From Bacteroidia bacterium (GTDB lineage Bacteria; Bacteroidota; Bacteroidia; B-17B0; Aurantibacillaceae), in contig JAOABO010000026.1 of the NCBI GenBank assembly GCA_026418315.1, forward strand, positions 1 to 9,457: 9,457 nt of DNA. The letters run 5' to 3'. A model generated the notes under the pieces. It searched no databases, was not told the origin of the DNA, and saw nothing but the letters and a program-made list of their open reading frames with translations. Position numbers and translations under genes: made by a program. How positions within the stretch are numbered: position 1 is the first letter of the stretch; each line of letters begins with the position of its first letter. This document shows positions 1 through 5,398 of the stretch, one piece after another.

Positions 1-398
1 GTAGTAACAGCGTTTGATGTAAGCCATGCATAAGATGAATTAGAATTATTACCATTGTTCGGATTTACAGTATAATCAAAGTAACAAAAATCTGAAAGTA
101 GATTCCATTGAAAGTTCGTATAGGTGCTGCCTTGCCAATAGGGGAACCAGCCAAACACTCTTTTATTCAGATTACAAGAAGGATTTAAGGTAGATGCATT
201 GGTGGTCTTCAAATTAAGTTTGAGTGGAATTTTAAAAACAACACTACGAACACTGTCCCATTGATTTTCATTCGTAAAATGAAATTGCCTGAATAATTCT
301 GAATGTTCCTGAATAACCGATTTTTGTATGGTGGATTGGGGATAACTGAATAATGCAACAGAACAAGTAAATAAAAATGATAAAATTATTTTTTTCAT
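1..398 (-). CDS. Secreted glycoside hydrolase family 18-like protein, 5' part only (runs off left edge)
   Basis: An ATG at 398-396 opens a frame that stays open to the window edge, giving 132 complete codons. I translated it by hand because the stop lies outside. The N-terminus (MKKIILSFLF, then a hydrophobic stretch to about residue 18) is a typical signal peptide, so the product should be exported. Residues 81-110 include Val-Phe-Gly-Trp-Phe-Pro-Tyr-Trp, then Asn-Leu-Leu-Ser-Asp-Phe-Cys-Tyr-Phe-Asp-Tyr and an Asn-Pro-Asn-Asn-Gly turn. This resembles the first beta strands of the GH18 barrel in Bacteroidota chitinase-like proteins (Gly-Trp-x-Pro-Tyr-Trp, then leu-ser-x-x-x-Tyr-Phe). The catalytic Asp-x-x-Asp-x-Asp-x-Glu motif would lie beyond the edge, so activity on chitin, peptidoglycan or another beta-1,4-GlcNAc polymer cannot be judged. 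It is transcribed divergently from lpxD. The family call rests on motif memory from a partial sequence. Confidence 0.7.
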   Translation of the reverse strand, partial: MKKIILSFLFTCSVALFSYPQSTIQKSVIQEHSELFRQFHFTNENQWDSVRSVVFKIPLKLNLKTTNASTLNPSCNLNKRVFGWFPYWQGSTYTNFQWNLLSDFCYFDYTVNPNNGNNSNSSYAWLTSNAVT

Positions 399-418
399 AA
401 TTCTAAAATTATTGTTCA

Positions 419-426
419 CAAAATTA
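419..426 (-). promoter_or_regulatory. Putative -7 promoter box for the GH18-like gene
   Basis: On the minus strand the sequence reads TAATTTTG, a full match to the Bacteroidota TAnnTTTG -7 consensus, 20 bases before the ATG at 398. No clear TTG -33 element lies 17-23 bases further upstream. The call therefore rests on this box and on similar boxes before other genes here. Confidence 0.4.
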
Positions 427-540
427 CTAAAAGTTTTGTATTCTGTGATGAAATACACGAATAGAATTAATTCAGATTTTATGCTTATCGTAGCAATATT
501 GATATACATTCAGCAATCTTAAAAAGATAAAAATTTAATG

Positions 541-548
541 TACTTTTG
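541..548 (+). promoter_or_regulatory. Putative -7 promoter box for lpxD
   Basis: TACTTTTG matches the Bacteroidota -7 consensus TAnnTTTG and ends 17 bases before the lpxD ATG at 566, which predicts a very short leader. No convincing TTG -33 element is visible at the expected distance. The 167-base gap 399-565 between the divergent genes holds this box, the opposing box at 426-419 and otherwise AT-rich sequence. Confidence 0.5.
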
Positions 549-565
549 CCAAATGAAATAAAAAT

Positions 566-1600
566 ATGATTTCTATTAGTATAAAACAAATTGCACAGCT
601 TATTGATGCAGAAATAGAAGGAAATGAGAATGTTGAAATAAACAATATTTGTAAAATAGAAGAGGGCTGTCCCGGCGCTATTAGTTTTTTAGCCAACCCA
701 CAATACGAGCCCTATATTTACGACACAAAAGCATCTGCAGTTATTGTATCAAAAACTTTTCAACCAAAAGGTGAATTAAAAAACAACCCTACTCTCATCA
801 GAGTAGATAATCCTTATCAGGCATTTGCTCAATTGCTCCGTCTATATCAAGATTTTATCAGCGAAAAAAAAACGGGAGAAGAATCTCCTGTGTTTAAAGG
901 CGAGAATGTTCAAATAGGAAAAAATTGTTACATCGGAGCATTCGTCTATTTAGGAAAAAATGTTCGAATTGAAGACAATGCCAAAATCTATCCTCACACT
1001 TATATTGGCGATAATGTAACAATAGGAAAAAATTCCGTTCTTTATTCCGGAGTAAAAGTTTATCACGATTGTAAAATAGGAAACCATGTAACTATTCATG
1101 CAGGCACTGTGATAGGCAGTGATGGATTTGGTTTTGCTCCTAATCAGGAAAATGTATATTCTAAAATTCCCCAGTTAGGAAATGTGATAATTGAAGATAA
1201 TGTAGAAATAGGTGCTAATTGTACCATAGACCGTGCTACTATTGGCTCTACCATTATCAGGAAAGGCGTGAAATTAGATAATTTAATACAAATAGCACAT
1301 AATGTAGAAATTGGAGAAAATACAGTGATTGCATCGCAAAGCGGTGTGGCCGGTTCTACTAAAATTGGAAAGAATTGTATGATTGGTGGACAGGTGGGAA
1401 TTATTGGACATTTAAAGATTGCAGACGGCACTAAAATAGCCGCTCAATCAGGTATTGGACACAATATAGAAGAACCCAATACAACCTTGCAAGGTTCGCC
1501 GGCTTTTTATGTAGGCGATTACCAACGAAGCTATGTTGTATTTAAAAAACTACCTGAACTTTATAAAAAAATACAGGAACTTTCCAAAAAAATATCCTGA
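566..1600 (+). CDS. lpxD: UDP-3-O-(3-hydroxyacyl)glucosamine N-acyltransferase (LpxD)
   Basis: LpxD transfers a 3-hydroxyacyl chain from acyl-carrier protein to the 2-amino group of UDP-3-O-acyl-glucosamine, the third step of lipid A synthesis in the cytoplasm. The protein is 344 residues, normal for the family. Residues 1-100 form the N-terminal uridine-binding domain, with Ile-Glu-Glu-Gly-Cys-Pro-Gly-Ala-Ile-Ser-Phe-Leu-Ala-Asn-Pro at 31-45. From about 107 to 300 there are hexapeptide repeats of the left-handed beta-helix (many Ile-Gly-x-Asn steps). The conserved Ser-Asp-Gly-Phe-Gly-Phe lies at 185-190 and the expected catalytic His is His245 in Ala-His-Asn-Val. A C-terminal helical tail follows (about 315-344). 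The ATG follows a good -7 box. The usual partners lpxC/fabZ and lpxA are absent here, so it stands apart from a lipid A cluster and could be either the main enzyme or a second copy. Confidence 0.95.
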   Translation: MISISIKQIAQLIDAEIEGNENVEINNICKIEEGCPGAISFLANPQYEPYIYDTKASAVIVSKTFQPKGELKNNPTLIRVDNPYQAFAQLLRLYQDFISEKKTGEESPVFKGENVQIGKNCYIGAFVYLGKNVRIEDNAKIYPHTYIGDNVTIGKNSVLYSGVKVYHDCKIGNHVTIHAGTVIGSDGFGFAPNQENVYSKIPQLGNVIIEDNVEIGANCTIDRATIGSTIIRKGVKLDNLIQIAHNVEIGENTVIASQSGVAGSTKIGKNCMIGGQVGIIGHLKIADGTKIAAQSGIGHNIEEPNTTLQGSPAFYVGDYQRSYVVFKKLPELYKKIQELSKKIS

Positions 1601-1782
1601 TGTTTTCTGGTGGTAGGTTAATCTTTGTTGTTTTCTTTATTATTGTATTTACCATAGGTATGATATATGCTTATCGGCAAGATTTAAAAACTATTCGCCA
1701 TCAATATTCAAAAATTTACCTTGTTTTTATTGCATTGATGGTATTTTTACTGATACTTTATATGTTAGTAAAATTTTTGTAA
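1600..1782 (+). CDS. Small two-TM membrane protein, translationally coupled to lpxD
   Basis: This 60-residue protein begins at an ATG whose A is the last base of the lpxD TGA stop (TGATG), so translation is probably coupled. Residues 5-25 and about 39-59 are strongly hydrophobic and should form two membrane spans. They are joined by a short basic loop (Arg-Gln-Asp-Leu-Lys-Thr-Ile-Arg-His-Gln) that by the positive-inside rule faces the cytoplasm, leaving both termini outside. I do not recognise a named family and see no catalytic or metal-binding motif. The one-base overlap and correct membrane topology make it a likely real gene rather than chance. A role near lipid A synthesis or the inner membrane is only a guess from position. 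It ends 15 bases from the stop of the convergent acyltransferase gene. Confidence 0.75.
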   Translation: MFSGGRLIFVVFFIIVFTIGMIYAYRQDLKTIRHQYSKIYLVFIALMVFLLILYMLVKFL

Positions 1783-1797
1783 TTATCCAAGTTTATC

Positions 1798-2475
1798 TTA
1801 TTCACTTATTCCGAACTTTTCATAAACAGAGATTTCATCGGGCTTTGATGGTGTGCCCTTAAACAATTTTCCATCTCCTGTATCTTTCACAATTAAACAT
1901 CCCGCACCTATCAAACAATCTTTACCTATATTAATATTATTACCCACCGTACTGTTTACTCCAAAAAAACAATAATCGCCCACCGTGCAATGCCCGCTAA
2001 TGACAACATGCGATGATATAAACAAATGGTTACCTAGTACGGAATGATGCCCTATATGATTACCGCTCCATAGTACAATATTAGACCCCATTTTTACAAA
2101 AGGTTGAATAGTATTGTCTTCAAAAATAAATACATTATCTCCCATTGTTACATTCCTCCACACAAATGACTTACTACTTATATAGTTCGCTAAACGATAC
2201 CCTTTATTTTTTGCTTCATAATAAAATTTTGCACGATTTCTGTTTAGTGCATTGTAAACCAAAGCTATATGCATTTCATACTCTGAAGGTGGATATATAT
2301 TTTCAACTTCTTCAAAGGGGACTATTGGTAAGTCAAAAAGTTTTTCTTTTTTGATATATGCTTTACTTACAGTAAAAGCACACACTTCATATTCTGAATC
2401 GTATGTAAAATATTCATAGGCAATTTCTGCAAAAGAGCTGTCTCCGAATAATATAACTTTTTTATTTTTTTTCAT
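1798..2475 (-). CDS. NeuD/PglD-type sugar O-/N-acyltransferase
   Basis: The 225-residue protein has the two-part layout of the NeuD/PglD family. Residues 1-100 form a Rossmann-like sugar-nucleotide-binding domain opening Lys-Val-Ile-Leu-Phe-Gly-Asp-Ser-Ser-Phe-Ala. Residues 104-200 form a left-handed beta-helix of hexapeptide repeats (Val-Thr-Met-Gly-Asp-Asn, Thr-Val-Gly-Asp-Tyr, Ile-Gly-Lys-Asp-Cys-Leu-Ile-Gly-Ala-Gly), ending in Phe-Lys-Gly-Thr-Pro-Ser. Such enzymes acetylate UDP-amino-sugars or sialic acids with acetyl-CoA. The His cluster at 140-144 (Asn-His-Ile-Gly-His-His) is where the catalytic base is expected. The start was placed at the ATG at 2475, not the TTG at 2493, because the extra six codons run into a TATTTTTG promoter box. 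No sialic-acid or bacillosamine genes adjoin it, so the substrate is unknown. It is convergent with the lpxD unit and divergent from the TPR gene. Confidence 0.85.
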   Translation of the reverse strand: MKKNKKVILFGDSSFAEIAYEYFTYDSEYEVCAFTVSKAYIKKEKLFDLPIVPFEEVENIYPPSEYEMHIALVYNALNRNRAKFYYEAKNKGYRLANYISSKSFVWRNVTMGDNVFIFEDNTIQPFVKMGSNIVLWSGNHIGHHSVLGNHLFISSHVVISGHCTVGDYCFFGVNSTVGNNINIGKDCLIGAGCLIVKDTGDGKLFKGTPSKPDEISVYEKFGISE

Positions 2476-2490
2476 AAATGATTTTATTTG

Positions 2491-2498
2491 CAAAAATA
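2491..2498 (-). promoter_or_regulatory. Putative -7 promoter box for the NeuD-like gene
   Basis: The minus strand reads TATTTTTG, a full match to TAnnTTTG, ending 15 bases before the ATG at 2475. The same spacing is seen for the TPR gene on the other strand. It argues against the upstream TTG start, which lies inside the box. Confidence 0.45.
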
Positions 2499-2512
2499 TC
2501 CATTATTTTAAT

Positions 2513-2579
2513 TATTCTGAAAATTTCTATCATCACTGCATCTTTAATTATTTTTCTCAATTACAAAAAATTCAGAATA
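2513..2579. repeat. 9-bp inverted repeat in the NeuD-like/TPR divergent promoter region
   Basis: TATTCTGAA at 2513-2521 and TTCAGAATA at 2571-2579 are perfect inverted copies separated by 49 bases. The left arm sits about where a -33 element of the NeuD-like promoter would lie. The right arm runs into the first two bases of the TPR gene's -7 box. The arrangement could be a pair of operator half-sites for one regulator. In AT-rich DNA a chance match of this size is quite possible. Confidence 0.3.
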
Positions 2580-2585
2580 TCTTTG
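2578..2585 (+). promoter_or_regulatory. Putative -7 promoter box for the TPR-ABC-SET operon
   Basis: TATCTTTG is a full match to the Bacteroidota TAnnTTTG box and ends 15 bases before the ATG at 2601. It lies inside the longer reading frame that begins at 2478, which is the main reason for rejecting that earlier start. No clear TTG -33 element is seen. Confidence 0.5.
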
Positions 2586-2600
2586 CCACTCAACTTTAGA

Positions 2601-3626
2601 ATGATGAAAAAAGTATTAATCATATTCCTTTCCGGGCTCTTACTTCAATGTACACAAAATAACACTCTTAAAGAAAAAGAAATACAACAACAGGATAGTT
2701 TACAAAAGATTCTGAAAAATCCTTTACTGGATTCCATCAATCAACAATTACTCAAAAACCCTAACAATGATTCTCTTTACATAGCCCGTTCCTTTGTGTA
2801 TTTAAATGCTCGTCAATTTGATGTCGCTATCAACGATTGTAAAAGAGCTATTAAAATAGATAGTACCAATCCAAAAAATCATATTGCACTTGCAGATGCT
2901 TATTTTGCTTCAAATAAAACTAAATTGGCAAAAGATAAATTAGAAGACATCATCAAAAGATTTCCAAATAATACTGAAGCATACCTTAAATTGGCCGAAT
3001 TGTTTTATTTGGTAAAGCAGTATGAAAAAGCCATTGAATACGTCAATAAAGCCCTTAAAATAGAACCAACATTAGCAAAGGGATATTACATAAAAGGAAA
3101 TGTATATAAAGAAAGTGGTGATACCAACAAAGCCCTTTCAAGTTTTCAAACGGCTATTGAACAAGACCCTCAAATGATTGATGCCTACATTGATATTGGC
3201 GTACTTTATGCCGCAAAAAATCATTCATTAGCACTTCAATATTACAATAATGCACTAAAACTTAACCCAACACACAACATTGCACTATACAACAAAGCAT
3301 TTTTCTTTCAACAAAAAGGGATAGTAGATAGTGCCATAGCTATTTATCAAAAAATTTTAAGTATTTATCCGAATTCACCACATGTTCTCTACAATTTAGG
3401 AGCAATTGAATTTGCAATGAAAAAAAATAACATCAAAGCTATTGAATATTTTACAAAAGCCCTTCAACAAAAGACCGATTATGCCGAAGCATATTATGCA
3501 CGGGCAATAGTGAGAAAACAACAAGGCAAAAAACAAGAAGCTATATCAGATTTGCAAGAATGCCTGAAATATAAAACTAACTTTGAACCCGCTATTTTTG
3601 AACTCAATGAATTAGAAAAAAAATAA
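2601..3626 (+). CDS. TPR-repeat protein, probable lipoprotein
   Basis: The 341-residue product starts with a short signal sequence (MMKKVLIIFL, then Ser-Gly-Leu-Leu-Leu-Gln-Cys). If Cys17 is lipidated, the protein is anchored in the membrane and faces the periplasm. The Gln before the Cys is unusual for a lipobox, so a simple secreted protein is possible. After a charged linker (18-50), about eight tandem 34-residue tetratricopeptide repeats fill residues 56-327, each showing the Ala-Tyr/Gly-Tyr, Tyr-x-x-Ala-Ile and Leu-Lys-Ile-x-Pro pattern. TPR arrays are protein-binding scaffolds, and no enzymatic domain is present. The frame extends upstream to ATG 2478. The start at 2601 (or 2604, the adjacent ATG) is preferred because a -7 box lies just upstream and it yields a proper signal peptide at the N-terminus. 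It abuts the ABC ATPase gene with no spacer. Confidence 0.85.
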   Translation: MMKKVLIIFLSGLLLQCTQNNTLKEKEIQQQDSLQKILKNPLLDSINQQLLKNPNNDSLYIARSFVYLNARQFDVAINDCKRAIKIDSTNPKNHIALADAYFASNKTKLAKDKLEDIIKRFPNNTEAYLKLAELFYLVKQYEKAIEYVNKALKIEPTLAKGYYIKGNVYKESGDTNKALSSFQTAIEQDPQMIDAYIDIGVLYAAKNHSLALQYYNNALKLNPTHNIALYNKAFFFQQKGIVDSAIAIYQKILSIYPNSPHVLYNLGAIEFAMKKNNIKAIEYFTKALQQKTDYAEAYYARAIVRKQQGKKQEAISDLQECLKYKTNFEPAIFELNELEKK

Positions 3627-4343
3627 ATGTATTTAGAGCTACAAAACTTAAGTATAGGTTACTCAAAACCACTTACAGAAACATCTATTCATGCAAAATT
3701 CAATTGCCCTCAAATGTGTGCATTATTTGGTAATAATGGCATTGGAAAAACTACACTCATAAAAACTTTAGCGAGATTAGTACTTCCCCTAAACGGTGAA
3801 ATATTATTTAATCAGAAAAATATATCCGAAATATCTCAAACCGAATTTGCAAAACAATTTGCTTTCTTGTTTACCAAACGACCATTTTTAATGAATCATA
3901 CTATTCAGGATATAATTGCATTGGGCAGAACACCTTATGTAAAGTGGAATGGGAAATTATCTGATCATGATCTTCAGATTATTCATTACTATGCAAAAAT
4001 ACTTGGCATTCAGGATATACTTGCTAAGCCCGCAGATGAAGTAAGTGATGGACAGTTTCAAAAAGCTATGATTGCAAAAACATTAGCACAACAAACACCA
4101 GTTATCATTTTAGATGAACCTTTGTCTTTTCTTGATTACAAAACAAAAACACAAATTTTAAAAACACTTAAGGATATTGTTTGCACCGAGAATAAAATTG
4201 TTATTTTATCTTCTCATGATATTCATTTGTGTAAAGAAGTTGCTGACAGTGTGTTTTTAATTCATCAAAAGCAATGGGTATATAAACCATCAGAAGAAAT
4301 TTTTTCTGATACATTATTTAGTGATTTTTTTCAAACAGATTAA
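3627..4343 (+). CDS. ABC transporter ATP-binding protein, FecE/BtuD-like
   Basis: This 238-residue protein is a single nucleotide-binding domain. Visible motifs are the Walker A Gly-Asn-Asn-Gly-Ile-Gly-Lys-Thr (35-42), signature Val-Ser-Asp-Gly-Gln (139-143), Walker B Val-Ile-Ile-Leu-Asp-Glu-Pro (159-165), D-loop Ser-Phe-Leu-Asp (167-170) and H-loop His197. Ala-Leu-Gly-Arg-Thr-Pro-Tyr at 98-104 is characteristic of ATPases of the iron-siderophore/haem/cobalamin importers. The expected Q-loop glutamine is replaced: the segment reads Phe-Leu-Phe-Thr-Lys-Arg-Pro (81-87). From memory, Bacteroidota relatives carry Thr-Glu there, so this may be a lineage feature. It would energise uptake at the inner membrane, but no permease or binding-protein gene is nearby. 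The ATG directly follows the TPR stop (TAAATG), indicating one transcript and coupled translation. Confidence 0.9.
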   Translation: MYLELQNLSIGYSKPLTETSIHAKFNCPQMCALFGNNGIGKTTLIKTLARLVLPLNGEILFNQKNISEISQTEFAKQFAFLFTKRPFLMNHTIQDIIALGRTPYVKWNGKLSDHDLQIIHYYAKILGIQDILAKPADEVSDGQFQKAMIAKTLAQQTPVIILDEPLSFLDYKTKTQILKTLKDIVCTENKIVILSSHDIHLCKEVADSVFLIHQKQWVYKPSEEIFSDTLFSDFFQTD

Positions 4344-4369
4344 CTACTATCCAATATCAAAGTAAAATT

Positions 4370-4837
4370 ATGGCACTCATCATCAAAAAATCTCAATTAC
4401 CATCGGCCGGTAAAGGATTATACACCACTAAAAACATCAAAAAAGATTCCATCATTATTGAATATCGCGGAGAGATAATTGATTGGAAAGAGTATGGCAA
4501 ACGAGTAAAAGAAGATAAAGATGGTTACATGGTATTTATCAATAGAAAAAAATGCATAGATGCTTATAACACGCCTCAATACAAAGCCCGATACGCCAAC
4601 GATGCAGAAGGTTTAATAAAAATAAAGAACCTTAAAAATAACGCAGAGTATCAAATCATAAATGACAAAGTTTACATTGTAGCCACCCGAGATATTAAAG
4701 CCGGGGAAGAAATTTTTGTAAGTTATTCAAAAGATTATTGGGATGCCGTAAAATACAATATCAAACACAACTTATATAAACCCCAAAAACTAAATGACTT
4801 AAAAAAACTTGTCAAAAAGTATAAGATAAAATTGTAA
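4370..4837 (+). CDS. SET-domain protein-lysine N-methyltransferase
   Basis: The 155-residue protein is almost entirely a SET domain, a fold that transfers methyl groups from S-adenosylmethionine to lysine side chains. Gly-Lys-Gly-Leu-Tyr-Thr-Thr-Lys (14-21) is the opening motif, followed by Ile-Glu-Tyr-Arg-Gly-Glu (30-35). Ala-Arg-Tyr-Ala-Asn-Asp-Ala-Glu (73-80) occupies the place of the classical Arg-Phe-x-Asn-His core, with Asp instead of His. Asn-Ala-Glu-Tyr lies at 91-94. Ala-Thr-Arg-Asp-Ile-Lys-Ala-Gly-Glu-Glu-Ile (105-115), then Val-Ser-Tyr-Ser-Lys-Asp-Tyr-Trp (117-124), matches the closing motif with its catalytic Tyr region. A Lys-rich tail (about 133-155) could contact DNA, RNA or an acidic partner. 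There is no signal peptide, so it should be cytoplasmic. The target is unknown. It lies 26 bases after the ABC gene on the same strand with no promoter box between, so it is probably co-transcribed. It ends 3 bases from the convergent wcaF-like stop. Confidence 0.85.
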   Translation: MALIIKKSQLPSAGKGLYTTKNIKKDSIIIEYRGEIIDWKEYGKRVKEDKDGYMVFINRKKCIDAYNTPQYKARYANDAEGLIKIKNLKNNAEYQIINDKVYIVATRDIKAGEEIFVSYSKDYWDAVKYNIKHNLYKPQKLNDLKKLVKKYKIKL

Positions 4838-4840
4838 CCA

Positions 4841-5398
4841 TTATTCAATTATTCTGTCTCTGATTTTTACTGCAGGATTACCCTGATAAATACTATAGGG
4901 CTCTGAATTATTAATAATAACACTTCCTACAGTAATAATACTATGCGATTTTACTACTACGCCCGGACAAACAACACTTTTAGCACCTACCCAGGCCCCA
5001 TCTTCAATGGTTATTCCTCTCACTATTAAATCAAATGTTGTTTTTTTATAATTATGATTTCCACACAAGAGCATAGCACCTTGAGAAATGCAAGCATTAC
5101 TTCCTATTTTTACTTTTGCCAAATTATCAATCCATACCTGCTCTCCTATCCATGTATAATCACCTATTTGAAGCAACCATGGATATTTTATTTTTACAAA
5201 GGGCTTAATAACTACACCCTTTCCTATTTTTGCTCCAAATATCCTTAATAGCATCACTCTCCAACAACTTCCCGGAATAGCAGAATTAACCAAACATTCA
5301 CCTATCATATACCACAACATCCTCTTGATTATATTCCCTGGATTATATTCTTTGTTGGTGTATTGAGATAAATCAGTTGTTTTGAAATTCTGTTGCAT
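4841..5398 (-). CDS. wcaF: WcaF-family polysaccharide O-acetyltransferase
   Basis: The 185-residue protein matches WcaF-type acetyltransferases of colanic-acid and exopolysaccharide clusters in length and layout. A conserved N-terminal segment (Tyr-Asn-Pro-Gly-Asn at 18-22, then a hydrophobic stretch) precedes hexapeptide repeats of a left-handed beta-helix (about 55-165). The active-site loop Leu-Cys-Gly-Asn-His-Asn-Tyr places the likely catalytic His at 115. The C-terminal Gln-Gly-Asn-Pro-Ala-Val-Lys closes the helix as in the NodL/LacA/WcaF group. It would use acetyl-CoA to O-acetylate a sugar of the growing repeat unit on the cytoplasmic side. It is the last gene of a four-gene operon and overlaps the glycosyltransferase gene by 26 bases. 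The acceptor sugar cannot be told from sequence, and the gene symbol is by family resemblance only. Confidence 0.88.
   Translation of the reverse strand: MQQNFKTTDLSQYTNKEYNPGNIIKRMLWYMIGECLVNSAIPGSCWRVMLLRIFGAKIGKGVVIKPFVKIKYPWLLQIGDYTWIGEQVWIDNLAKVKIGSNACISQGAMLLCGNHNYKKTTFDLIVRGITIEDGAWVGAKSVVCPGVVVKSHSIITVGSVIINNSEPYSIYQGNPAVKIRDRIIE

Noticed and set aside
553..561. Tiny upstream frame (ATG AAA TAA) before lpxD
   Set aside because: A two-codon frame this close to a predicted transcription start is expected by chance, and there is no attenuator-like structure.
1144..1431. 95-residue minus-strand frame inside lpxD
   Set aside because: It lies wholly opposite the conserved hexapeptide-repeat coding region of lpxD. 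Its Pro/Ile/Cys-rich pattern is the antisense image of those repeats.
890..1480. Apparent DNA repetition in lpxD (recurring ATAGGAAAAAAT-like words)
   Set aside because: It reflects the repeated Ile-Gly-Lys-Asn codons of hexapeptide repeats and is not a tandem DNA repeat or CRISPR array.
2478..2600. N-terminal extension of the TPR protein (41 residues, hydrophobic) from the ATG at 2478
   Set aside because: It contains a good -7 promoter box and spans the promoter region of the divergent gene. Its hydrophobicity is expected from T-rich spacer DNA, and the shorter form begins with a proper signal peptide.
2601..4837. The TPR/ABC/SET trio as an anti-phage defence system
   Set aside because: No nuclease, toxin, sensor or other effector domain is present, and the ATPase is a standard importer-type subunit without a fused domain. 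Nothing in the sequence supports immunity.
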